Assembly (NCBI GenBank): GCA_964462535.1
Contig: CAYWXV010000044.1
Location: forward strand, 1 to 21,785
Source: CAYWXV01 sp964462535
Lineage (GTDB): Bacteria > Bacteroidota > Ignavibacteria > OLB7
Length of the DNA stretch: 21,785 bases
Direction: 5' to 3'
Numbering within the stretch: the stretch's first letter is position 1; every line of letters begins with the position of its first letter. A model generated the notes under the pieces. It was not told the DNA's origin. It saw only the letters and a list, made by a program, of their open reading frames with translations, and did no database searches. Below are positions 8,301 to 17,300 of this stretch, piece by piece. Made by a program: the position numbers and the translations under genes.

Positions 8301-10291
8301 GAACCGACAACGTGGGAAATCGATTTCAGGCTCATGCGCCGTGGAGCAACGGTCGACTCTATTGGGACTACGGAAACATCAGCGACGGGTCGGGGAGGAT
8401 CACGGTCGACTACACGCCATACCTGGACAAGTGGACGCATGTTGCTCTTGTGTATGACGGTGATCGCACCCGATCGATCTATCTCGACGGCCGGCGGGTT
8501 GCCCGTGCCGGCGGGGACACAGTTGGACCGGCGAATCTCTCGTGGCTGCGGCTCGGCGGAACGGGCCCAGGCTCAAATCATAGGCACCGCGGAACGGTCG
8601 ACGAGTTCCGTATTTGGAGAACGGCGCGAACGGCGGAGCAGATCCAGGTCGATATGGGACAGACCGTCGATCCGGCAGCCGAACCTGATCTTGTCTCATA
8701 CTACCGAATGGATGAAGGGGCTGGGACGGTTGCCGACGACCATGCCGGCGCAGGCGCCTACCTGAACGGCGGAGTCACCTGGACAACGTCCGATGCACCT
8801 ATCAACTGCACACCGCTTAGGCAGCTGGAGAGTCCGGTACTGATAGCGCCGGCTGCCGACACCCTCCTCCCGATTTCGCCCGACACCTGGTTTGACTGGA
8901 GTGATGTTTCAGGTGCGGATGGATACGAAGTCGACGTCGCCGCAGACGCCGACTTCAACGACATCCGCTTCCATGTCGACGGTGTAAATGAAAGCCATGC
9001 GATTCGAGGGAGCCTCACGCCAGACAGAAGTTGGTACTGGCGTGCCCGCGCAATCGCGAACGATGCCGCCGGCGCATGGTCCTCGACCGGACACTTCATC
9101 ACTGCTCCACCATGTGGCGACAAGGCACTCCGCATCGACAACACTCCATCGATCGTGACGATTCCGTCGTTCCAATGGAGAGGGCGAGAAGTAACCGTCG
9201 AGTACTGGGTCTACGTTGATTCCGCGGACGTGCGGAGGTCGTGGATTTTCAACGTCGGTGGAAGCGATTCCAGTTACCGGCTATCGGCGCATGGCCCTTG
9301 GAACGATCGCGCGCTCTACTTCGACTTCGGCAACTACAACGGGGGGACCGGTAGACTAACCACGCCGTTCGGCGACTACCTGGGAAAGTGGACGCATGTC
9401 GCGCTTGTTTCGAATGGACGGGACTTCAAGGGTATTTATCTCAACGGTGAGCTGGTTGCGAGCGAGGCCATCGCTGATAGGATGGAGAGACGTGACGGTG
9501 GGCTGACGATCGGTGGCGGACCAACCGTTGAGGCAACGAAGGGGCAGGTGACAGATTTCCGAATCTGGAATACCGCGCGAGATCAGCAACGGATCCGGGA
9601 GAACATGTATCGACGGTTCAGTGGCCCGCAGTCAGGGTTGGTAGGATATTGGAGACTCGATGGCGGCGATACAATCGTCAGGGACATCAGTGGCTTCGGC
9701 AACGACGGGCGAATAGCGAGTGATAGTCAGTGGGTATCTGCAGACTTCCCGCTACAGCCGTTGATCCCATCGATAATCGGACCCGCTCGCGGCCTGAAGA
9801 ACGGAGCGGGCACCTATCGACTCAGTGATTCCCTGATGAACATCGTTTGGTCGATCGACGGAGGTGGCGTTTCGAACGGGCAGGGAACCGGGGTCATCTC
9901 GTTGAACTGGGGGAACGAGGAATCGGGCCGCATTGTAGTTCATGGTACCACGACGAACGGTTGTTCGGTTGCGTCGATTCTTGACGTCGAGTTGCGGGAA
10001 ACGCTTGCGGCACCAATGACAGGTACACCGGCGATTGCGTCGATGTCGCTTCAACCAAACCCGACGCGCGGCGAATCCACGCTCAGTATTGACGTGGGTC
10101 GCCCGTCGACCGGGCGGGTTGATCTCTTTAACGACCGAGGCCAGCTCCTGGGCTCGGTACCGGAGCAGGACCTGGCAGCGGGTCTCAACACGATACTCCT
10201 TCCAACCGCGGAGCTACCCAGCGGCACAATCTTCTGCGTCGTCCACATAGGCAATGCGACCGCAACGCTCACGTTGACAATCATCCGGTAG
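5309..10291 (+). CDS. Secreted reprolysin-like metzincin protease with Fn3/LamG-like repeats and T9SS sorting domain
   Basis: This is a 1660-residue zinc endopeptidase. The ATG at 5309 is preferred over an in-frame ATG at 5147, because the signal peptide MRTQYAFALLLLATS...VSA (cleavage near residue 20-21) starts there. Residues 22 to about 205 look like a propeptide, with a CGV motif (Cys181) resembling the cysteine switch of ADAM/snake-venom proteases. The catalytic domain (about 215-425) has HELGHNLGSPH (His352, Glu353, His356, His362) and a Met-turn WIMSYC (Met394). Then come CARDB-like and Fn3-like beta domains, including a PNGGE motif. A unit of Fn3-like plus concanavalin/LamG-like jellyroll follows, present twice (about 854-1164 and 1173-1478; both with KWTHVALV and DEFRIW/TDFRIW). 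A PKD-like segment and a T9SS domain (QPNPTRGE near 1580, terminal IIR) end the protein. It probably degrades or binds extracellular polymers or proteins; the substrate is unknown. There is no Shine-Dalgarno, and the gene is divergent from metH. Confidence 0.88.
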   Translation: MRTQYAFALLLLATSITVSAQTLPIFRDASAPPSIDVLPDDAGLVVVDSDVLRRVDASTSRVVIPHFHIPGLGRRDLLLQRFDLLTPTAIVVEGRGDGDHPMSIDRHIMLRGNVVGLPGSFVYIAIFPTYASGYIELPSGVDSYPQRFLIAPDDATSQHPVTIVYTASDTPPSDRGSHDYCGVDDAGQYVTPEWKEFFNRTAALKEQRSIAEAQILSVQIALECDSLYYVARGRNLSIAANYALAVMGASSAIYQRDIQLMIQIPYLRIWTTSQNPYPGPDDGDLLNQLRTYWNTSMRFIQRSGVMVYSRYRGGLAYVGALCGESGYAMAGPGGNVNFPANGYVWDIDVTSHELGHNLGSPHTHSCSWMPAIDSCWDAEGGCFPARKPRPGWIMSYCHLNAGTRLFFHPRVASLIRAWAERAACITPEPHPARIDLAAINILVPANGGSVKAGLPIAPVAIVRNVGLGTQSGATATFTVMSSDSDEVYRQTANVPSLPPGGSTTISFPPTTISDTGVFLATIVIESPSDSSLYNNRITRPFEVVQNPPTATIAVSYPNGGETLAAGDSVTIRWTHSGVSEATIDLSTDGGGSWSTIRWNTPADSGTFRWLVPAAPTTDALVRISNRQNASVNDVSNSPFTIALDRDVQPIDFVLPTGNDTVAAPISPRVLIRNNGSQTVTNLPVHLRIEWRPGGLTIYDNAVTVPTVSPMSTMEVVFPTTGEIPDGPFIMIARTDLPGDRNIANDSIGRSSTNRRGVSPPSIVDAEGICGATIITYSPSISGGVDGYVLMRGSTAATMTPIDTLPPTVTTWVDEPLQDQTDYYYALMAMRSGERSIPSRVVVGRPACFAAGDTMTPPRLVLPHYNARDLRLPVELVWERLKGAERYHVELASDPAFTAIVQEWVVRDASPVMPKDITFNGQWYWRARGINNSHLGPWSDSHPFATGGSCGQSALHFNGTDAFAIDSLFTWSGGAVTVEFWNYVRTDEITTGTAFSVGRTDNVGNRFQAHAPWSNGRLYWDYGNISDGSGRITVDYTPYLDKWTHVALVYDGDRTRSIYLDGRRVARAGGDTVGPANLSWLRLGGTGPGSNHRHRGTVDEFRIWRTARTAEQIQVDMGQTVDPAAEPDLVSYYRMDEGAGTVADDHAGAGAYLNGGVTWTTSDAPINCTPLRQLESPVLIAPAADTLLPISPDTWFDWSDVSGADGYEVDVAADADFNDIRFHVDGVNESHAIRGSLTPDRSWYWRARAIANDAAGAWSSTGHFITAPPCGDKALRIDNTPSIVTIPSFQWRGREVTVEYWVYVDSADVRRSWIFNVGGSDSSYRLSAHGPWNDRALYFDFGNYNGGTGRLTTPFGDYLGKWTHVALVSNGRDFKGIYLNGELVASEAIADRMERRDGGLTIGGGPTVEATKGQVTDFRIWNTARDQQRIRENMYRRFSGPQSGLVGYWRLDGGDTIVRDISGFGNDGRIASDSQWVSADFPLQPLIPSIIGPARGLKNGAGTYRLSDSLMNIVWSIDGGGVSNGQGTGVISLNWGNEESGRIVVHGTTTNGCSVASILDVELRETLAAPMTGTPAIASMSLQPNPTRGESTLSIDVGRPSTGRVDLFNDRGQLLGSVPEQDLAAGLNTILLPTAELPSGTIFCVVHIGNATATLTLTIIR

Positions 10292-10327
10292 GCCCGGGAT
10301 TGCTTTGATGAGTGGCGACAAGCGGGT

Positions 10328-10341
10328 TCGAGCGCGCTCGA
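10328..10341. repeat. Short perfect palindrome between protease and helicase genes
   Basis: TCGAGCGCGCTCGA is a 14-base perfect palindrome about 37 bases after the protease stop codon. It could be the stem of a weak termination structure or an operator, but no T-tract follows and no second copy was noticed. The remaining 10292-10502 spacer is GC-rich and without a recognisable promoter. Confidence 0.2.
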
Positions 10342-10502
10342 CCGGGGGTGTCCTGTGTTGGGGTTCTCCCCCCGCAATCCGGTGCGCCTCCCGCTACCGC
10401 ACACGCGGCGGAACCGGGCGGCGTAGTGGATAGAGCGGAGGCGGAGATCTGACCGCGAGCTGACATCAGTCTGTTACGGGTACCGGACAACAAACCACCT
10501 TC

Positions 10503-13500
10503 ATGTTCACCCTTGACCAGAAGAAAGCGCACGACACGACACGTCACGTCTCCATCACGGCGAACGCCGGATCAGGAAAGACGCGCGTTCTGGTCGGGCG
10601 CTACTGTGATCTTGTCGAAGGGCTGACGGTGCATGGAGCCGTGATGCCTGATCGGATTGCAGCCATCACCTTTACAGAGAAGGCGGCGTCGGAGCTGCGT
10701 GATCGGATTGCCGCCGAACTTGACGCCCGTCTGTCCGATGAAGAGCATCGGCGTCACTGGGGCGACATCAAGAGGGGGCGTGAGGCTCTGAACAGCGCTA
10801 CCATATCCACTATTCATGGATTCTGCTCCACGCTTCTCAGAACGTATCCTGTGGAGGGGAACGTCCCCCCGAACTTCAGAATCGTCAGTGGATTCGAGCA
10901 GCGACAGATGGCGAATGATGCGCTGATGGAGGCGATCGAAGCATCATTGATCGAATCGCGCGACGAGGAAGAGGGCGCCTATTCCGTTGCGCGCCGCGTC
11001 GGTCGGGAGCGAATGGAAAGTATCCTTCGACTCATGCTGTCGAAACGGGAGCTCCTTCATGTCAGCGGCGAGAGCGGCATTCTCGCACGCGACGATTCTG
11101 CGATTCTCGCCCTCTGGGAATCCAATCTGGTTGCCTCCCTGCGGGGAATGGTTATCAACGCGGAGACGCAATCATCCTTCGATATACTGATCGAGGGATT
11201 GCGGGAGGAACTTCGTCCCGTCGCATTGGAGGTCATGGGGGATGTGCGTCGCGCCCGGTCCGCCGATGCCATCAACAACGCGCTCGGAAATCTTCGTCGT
11301 CTACTCTTCACGAAAGCGTTCACGATCCTCAAGAAGAATTTTCCTCGCGAGCGCCACGACGAACTGGAACTCGTCGCCATACCGGCCGGGAAGGCCTTCA
11401 GGGAAGGAGCAAGATTCATGGATGCCTCGACCGATCCGGCCCTCCACGAACGCCTTCTGAAGGACACACGGATCCTCCTCGACGTCCACGCTCGTACCAT
11501 ACGGGAATATGATCGGACAAAGGAGCGAAACAATGCGCTCGACTTCGATGACCTGCAGCTTCGGCTGCTGACTGCCATTGCGGATCCGGACAAGCGGCGC
11601 ACGATAATCGGTGACATCCGATTCCTGATGATCGACGAGTTCCAGGACACGAACGAGCTTCAGTACGAGCTCGCGCGAAGACTCACTGCGAACTTGAGCG
11701 ATAGACTTCTCTGCATTGTTGGAGACACGAAACAGTCCATTTACGGATTCCGCAATGCGGACGTCGAGGTCTTCTCGAGAGCCACACGCGAGATCGAGGA
11801 CGCAAATCGCAATGCAGAACGGGGGGTGACTCCACTCCAATACCGCGATGAAGAGATCGCACCGGCGACCAGACCGGAGGCCCTTGGGGCAATCCGGCTC
11901 GACGCATCGTTCAGGCTTCTCCCGTCCATTTGTGCCTTCGTCAATCTCGTCTGCGAGCCAATCCTGAAACGGCGCCCGCCGTTCAATGTCGGTGTTGACT
12001 ATGAGGAACTCGTGTGCGCGCGACGAAGTGAGGGCATGGGGTCGATCGAGATTCTCCTTACAAGGACTGTGAAGGATGACGATGACGACGACGCCGACCG
12101 GGAGGCCGATTCAATAGCCAGGCGCATCGTTGGAATGATCGTTCATGGGGACGAGGTATGGGAGATGTCACGTGAAGAGGGAACGGAGATTCCGAGAGGG
12201 GCACGCTTCTCCGACATAGCCGTCCTCTGTCGCAAGCGTTCAATCTTCATCGCGCTGGAGGAGGCGTTTCGCCGGCATCGAGTCCCCTACTCGACGCATG
12301 GCGGAATCGGCTTCTTCAAGACGCAGGAGATGTACGATATCCTCTGTTATCTCCGCCTCCTGGTCAATGAGAGAGACGACGTAGCAGCGCTTGGTGTTCT
12401 TCGGTCACCCTTCTTCGGCGTGAGCGATGCTGATCTCTACCGGCTAAGCCTCCGCCGCGCATCGTCTGAGAAGGGGGGGCTCTGGGGAGCGGCGGCCGCG
12501 CTCGTTGCGACGGGGCATGCTCCGCCCGAAATGGAGAGAGCTGTCACACTCGTCCGAGACGATCGCGGAGTGGCTGGGCGCATCTCCATTCCAATGCTCA
12601 TCCGCCGCATTCTCGAGCGCACGGGATGGCGCGGAGCCGTCATCGGCATCGGTCGGGGCGAGCAGGCGCTTGCCAATGTTGAGAAGCTGATCGAGATGGC
12701 GCGACGCTTTGAGGAGCGGGGCTTCACCAGCTTGTTCGATTTCGTTGCGCAGCTTGCCGCAATGGTGGACGCTGAAGAAATGGAAGGGGAAGCGCCCGTA
12801 TCTGCCGGGCGAGATGCCGTGGCCCTGATGACGATGCACTCCGCGAAGGGACTGGAGTATCCGATCGTTGTTCTTCCATCGCTCCATTCACCGACTCCCT
12901 CCCCATCGACCCCGATTTTTGATCGCGACCTGGGATTCGCATGGACCTGGGCGTTCAACGAGGAGGAGTTCAACCCGGCAATTGCACCATTGATGACGCA
13001 CCGCCAGCGTGCGCGCGAGCAGGCGGAGGAGGCCCGCCTCCTGTACGTCGCACTGACGCGAGCGAAAGACCGGCTGGTGTTGAGCGGTATCATCGAGTCG
13101 GGCAAGGAGCCCCCGCCGGGAACAATGCTCGAAGCGGTCTTGAAGCCGATTTGCGATACGACAGAACTGGACGAGGAGGGGATTACCGCGGCTCCCGTTC
13201 CTCGCATCCTTCGCTTCCTCGATGAGGATGGGAAGAGCGAACGCGAGGAAGAGTGGCCGCTGCAGATCGAGGTTGGTCGGGAGGTCGTGGAAGCGAACCT
13301 TGAGGAGGAGACGAAGGAGGTCGTTCCGTTCAGGCAGGCCCGGGTCAGAATCGGGGAGATACCGACGGTCGGTTCCGGAGAGGTTATTTCGGCAACGCAG
13401 TACCTCGTGTACACCCTCTGCCCCACTCGATACTACCTCCAGTACCGCCTGGGTCTTCCTGACGACCTGATCGACATCTACGGTACCGCAGATGACGCTG

Positions 13501-14180
13501 ACGAGAGAGAAAGTGAGGAGGGGAGCGTCTTCGCGCGAGTGTTCCGGAAGCTTGCCGGGTCGATCGACACGATTGCTGCGACACCCGACAGCCTGCGCGA
13601 TCGCATTGGAGACCTGATGCGCCTGGAACCGTTGATGGACGATATGAGGGACCGAATCGAAGAGCGCCTCATCGCGACGATCGAGCGTCTTCTCAATTCT
13701 GCGGAAGCAAGACAGGTGCTCTTCCCTGGGGGGAGCACCCCCCGCGTCGATCACGAGCTGCGGAGCGTCATCGAGGGCGAATTCTTGCTTGCCGTCATCG
13801 ACCGAGTTCTCTTCGACGATGATGGTGGAGTGCAATTCGTCCAGTACCGGACGCGCCGCATCGCACGCGAGGATCTGCGTGCAGCCGCGGAGGCGTCGCT
13901 ACCGCAGCTCCGCCTCTACGCATACCTTCTCTCGGCATTTGACACGCGTCGCACTGGAGTTGCCGGAACCATCCTCTTCACGCAGCATCCGGACGAGCCA
14001 CAGCGATTCATGTTCACCACGGCAGACTCTATGATGATCGAGCAGGACATTGGGCGTGCCGCGCGCGACATTCGGAGGCTTACGTACGGGGGGCGTCGTG
14101 ATCTCCCTGACCAAAGCTCGCATTGTCCCGCCTGTCCCTTCCACGTGCGAGGGAGTTGTATGATGTCGGCGTCGCGATAA
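10503..14180 (+). CDS. addA: AddA/UvrD-type helicase with degenerate Fe-S RecB-like nuclease domain
   Basis: This 1225-residue superfamily 1A helicase belongs to double-strand-break processing (AddA/RecB-like), producing 3' ssDNA for RecA. Helicase motifs are complete: Q motif (Gln6), Walker A ANAGSGKT (Lys26), TFTEKAASELRDR, Walker B DEFQD (378-382), GDTKQSIYGFR (407-417), TMHSAKGLEYP (777-787) and LLYVALTRAKDR (about 846-857). The C-terminal part is a PD-(D/E)XK RecB-like domain. CPTRYYL (Cys973) and a terminal C-x2-C-x7-C (Cys1208, 1211, 1219) match the four-cysteine iron-sulphur signature of AddB/Cas4-type nucleases. IDRV (Asp1100) and QLRLY (1135-1139) are kept. At the normal D-Y-K position the protein has Q-Y-R (1114-1116), so nuclease activity is probably lost. 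No addB-like gene is in the window. Start ATG 10503 has no Shine-Dalgarno but precedes the Q motif directly. The length matches AddA (about 1200). Confidence 0.88.
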   Translation: MFTLDQKKAHDTTRHVSITANAGSGKTRVLVGRYCDLVEGLTVHGAVMPDRIAAITFTEKAASELRDRIAAELDARLSDEEHRRHWGDIKRGREALNSATISTIHGFCSTLLRTYPVEGNVPPNFRIVSGFEQRQMANDALMEAIEASLIESRDEEEGAYSVARRVGRERMESILRLMLSKRELLHVSGESGILARDDSAILALWESNLVASLRGMVINAETQSSFDILIEGLREELRPVALEVMGDVRRARSADAINNALGNLRRLLFTKAFTILKKNFPRERHDELELVAIPAGKAFREGARFMDASTDPALHERLLKDTRILLDVHARTIREYDRTKERNNALDFDDLQLRLLTAIADPDKRRTIIGDIRFLMIDEFQDTNELQYELARRLTANLSDRLLCIVGDTKQSIYGFRNADVEVFSRATREIEDANRNAERGVTPLQYRDEEIAPATRPEALGAIRLDASFRLLPSICAFVNLVCEPILKRRPPFNVGVDYEELVCARRSEGMGSIEILLTRTVKDDDDDDADREADSIARRIVGMIVHGDEVWEMSREEGTEIPRGARFSDIAVLCRKRSIFIALEEAFRRHRVPYSTHGGIGFFKTQEMYDILCYLRLLVNERDDVAALGVLRSPFFGVSDADLYRLSLRRASSEKGGLWGAAAALVATGHAPPEMERAVTLVRDDRGVAGRISIPMLIRRILERTGWRGAVIGIGRGEQALANVEKLIEMARRFEERGFTSLFDFVAQLAAMVDAEEMEGEAPVSAGRDAVALMTMHSAKGLEYPIVVLPSLHSPTPSPSTPIFDRDLGFAWTWAFNEEEFNPAIAPLMTHRQRAREQAEEARLLYVALTRAKDRLVLSGIIESGKEPPPGTMLEAVLKPICDTTELDEEGITAAPVPRILRFLDEDGKSEREEEWPLQIEVGREVVEANLEEETKEVVPFRQARVRIGEIPTVGSGEVISATQYLVYTLCPTRYYLQYRLGLPDDLIDIYGTADDADERESEEGSVFARVFRKLAGSIDTIAATPDSLRDRIGDLMRLEPLMDDMRDRIEERLIATIERLLNSAEARQVLFPGGSTPRVDHELRSVIEGEFLLAVIDRVLFDDDGGVQFVQYRTRRIAREDLRAAAEASLPQLRLYAYLLSAFDTRRTGVAGTILFTQHPDEPQRFMFTTADSMMIEQDIGRAARDIRRLTYGGRRDLPDQSSHCPACPFHVRGSCMMSASR

Positions 14181-14220
14181 AGAAAGGGCGGCAACGGCGT
14201 GACGGACAATGGGAATAGAA

Positions 14221-14253
14221 AAGGCCCACCGCCAGTTAAGGCGAGTGGGCCTT
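14221..14253. terminator. Bidirectional terminator between convergent genes
   Basis: Inverted repeat AAGGCCCAC (14221-14229) with GTGGGCCTT (14245-14253), plus an inner GCC/GGC pairing around an AGTTAA loop. It lies between the convergent ends of the helicase (+) and the first giant secreted protein (-). On the minus strand the stem runs into CCTTTTCTATTC; on the plus strand into CCTTATTCAATT. Both tails are T-rich, so one hairpin can serve both genes, with the minus-strand polarity slightly stronger. Confidence 0.75.
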
Positions 14254-14329
14254 ATTCAATTCACGTCCACACGCGCAGCAGGAGTCCACGAGAGACGGAG
14301 AGTCTCAAGTGGACCTGCGCTTGCGTAGA

Positions 14330-17300
14330 CTAACGGACGACAGTTACCGGCTGAGTCAATCGAGTGCCGTCCGACGTAAGGACAACGCGATACGTTCCCA
14401 CGGGAAGTGTTGATAGATCAACCACCAGACGGTGGTCCCCCATGGTTCGCGTCCCCTTGTCTACAAGTCGAATCATGCGACCGCTCTCGTCGAAAAGCTC
14501 GATCGTGACCGAAGAGGTGCGTTCCAGACCGAAGCGAATTTCCGCGCGGTCGCGTGTCGGATTCGGAACGGCTTGCCGGAGCGAAATGCCGTTCGCGCGC
14601 GTCGTTCCATCCACGGACGCAGCACCTGTCGGCGACTGGGTTCCGGGCGTCACGATGCCGCCACCGTCGTTTGATCCGATCGTACCACTGGGATCGTCGT
14701 CGACGAGCTTCGACTTCACGGCATTGCCGCTTAGGGCAACGATGACGTCGCCACCTTCAGCCGCGATCGTCATTGTAGCGCTCGACGAGCCAGCGACGCC
14801 AGGTCGCCATGTCACTTCGATGGTCTCGGTCTGACCGGGAACCAGGTTGTGACGGACCAGAGGCGTGGCCGTGAACTCACCGGCGTTCGCACCGCTAATG
14901 ACCGGATCTCCAACCGTCGCTGGCATCGAACCGGCGTTGGTTATGGAGATCGTCTTCCGTGTCTCGTTGCCCACCGAGAGCGATCCGAAATTGATCGTCG
15001 TCGGTCCTGTTACGCTCTTAACACCCGCCTCACCGGAGAGGGCAGCGCGGATCGTATCACCACGGTCGCTCACCAGCACTAGCATAGCGGAGCGTGAGCC
15101 CGCAGTAGCTCCGGTCGGTGAGAAGACGATTGACAGTCTGAGCAACTGTCCCGGTATTACGGCGAACGGCGTCGTCGGCCACGGATTGGCAGGATCCTGC
15201 ACAAAGTCGGCCGCGTCAATTCCAATGATGGTTGCCGTCTGAATGATGAAGGGGGCGTCGGCGGCGTTACGGAGCGTGATCTGCCGCGGCGATGACGAGG
15301 CCCCGATCTCGGTGACCGGGAACGTAGCGTTGTTGACGTAGAGACCGTCGGATCCCTCGCCGTAGAGGTCCATGTAGTACGTACCCCGCTCGGTCAGCCC
15401 GGGAACAACCACCATCGAGTCGTTCGACCGCATCCGCAACGTGGCGCGACGCGAGCCGATCTGTCTGGGATGGAACGTAAAGAGAATGGAATCGCGGGCA
15501 CCAGACGGCAGAAGCAGATCTCCTGTAGAAGGATCGCGGGTCCACGTTGCCGATGTTCTCAGCAATGAGAACTCCTCGACGTCGCCCGACGTGATCATTA
15601 GATCGCCCTCGTCGATCCTCAGGTCGCACTGACCCGGATTGACGATCGACAACCAGAAACGGGCCGTGTCACCGACAGGGGTCGTCTCAAACACGACCGG
15701 TCGGCGAAGCGTCTGGTTCGCACTCTCAGAGAGGATTGCGCCGTTTGCCGTGCCGAACGCGTTGAAGCTCATCAGCCCCTCGGTGGCCGCGCCGGTGAAT
15801 GGATCCGCGCTCGTGACATTCATGGCGTCGGTGGAGATGAAGACACGCGCGTAGCGCACGCCAGGTCGCTGTCCGACGAAGTTGATGTATACACGGAGCG
15901 TAGCCCCTCCCGGGACTGCCAGCGGATAGCTGGGGAAATCGGCGGGAGTGATCGGCAACGTCCCTGGATTCATCGTGATGAAGTAATCGCCGGCCGGAAT
16001 CGGATTGCCCGACCCATCGCGTGAGAGTGGCCACGACGGAGAACCGTTGTTATCAACGGAATCGACCAGGTACGATGAGATTCCAAAGAGTTGAACGGGC
16101 AGGTTGCCCGTATTGACAAGGTCAAGCGGATATGTGACGATTGCTTCGCCGGCGCACGTAGCGGGAGCGACAAACGTGGCCGAATTTGAATCGATAGCAT
16201 TCCCGTTGAGGAGATACGTCAAGTCACGACGATTCACGGTTGCGTAGAGGACGAAGTCTCTGGTCTGACCATCCACCGTCGCGGTCAGTGTCGCCACCTG
16301 TGGACCGACGGCCGACGCATCAGGCGTAAACGTCACGACTGGGGTGCTTGACTCGGTGCTGGCCAACGTAGCGCCTGGCGTCGACAGGGAGTACTGCCCG
16401 TTACCGCCGGTGATTGCGTACGTGACCGGCATTCCGGGCACCAGGTCCATCGTGCTGATGTTCGTGACCGTCAGCGGCGTCCAGTTCTGTGTCACCCCGG
16501 GCGTTGAGGAATACCCATTGAAGAGTGTGTCGCCGTTGTTCATTGTGATGGTCGCGGCACCCTGTGCAAGATCTCCGACCCACTGCGCACGGGTGGTCCC
16601 CGCCGCGGTCAGGTAATGAATCACGGTACACCCTGTCGTGTTGTCCGTGATGCTCAGGAAGGCCTGACGGACACCGGTCGTTGACGGACGGAAGATGATT
16701 GGTGGCGTCACGCTCGTCCCGGCGCTGATGATGCCGGGAAGTGTCTGGCTCCCTGTTCCCTGCCAGCGATAATCCGTCGCTCCGGGTCCGCTAATTGTCA
16801 GCGTGTAGTTGTGGCTGGCGCAGGGACCCGATGGGAAGTCGAGATTGAAGGGCGTGAATGTCGCCTCGTCACCGTAAACAACGCTCTGTCCAACCAGAAC
16901 GGAATCGCCTGGGGCCATGGATGGCGTTGCCAGGTTCGTGTTCCCCGTGCGACGGATATAGCAGGGTGTGAACGCGAAGACTGTACCTGCAGGAATCAGC
17001 GAGACATGCTGCTGGATGGTGTTGTTGGAGACCGCAGAACTCACAGTGCCGGTCCCGCCGGTAGGTGTCACGCTCAGAAAATTGGAGGTCCCGTTGGCAA
17101 CACCAATCGTTGAAGCGGTCGGCTGCCCCGAGCTAGCCCAGAGCGACCCGTAATGGAACTCGATTCTGTTTGTCCCCTCGAACAGCCGCATCTGGTAGCG
17201 GTTCATCGTGAGACCGCATCCGGCCCACCAGTATGAGTTTGCCGCGTCGCAGACCTGTGTGTTGAATTCAACAGTGAGCACGCGATTCGGCGCAACGCCG

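Noticed and set aside
10300..10500. tRNA-like pieces (GGTTCGAG, GTGGATAGAGC) between the protease and helicase genes
   Set aside because: No acceptor stem, anticodon arm or correctly spaced D and T arms can be drawn.
12437..13835. Two long minus-strand frames (about 315-329 codons) inside the helicase gene
   Set aside because: They are Arg/Ser-rich shadows opposite a gene with a full set of helicase motifs.
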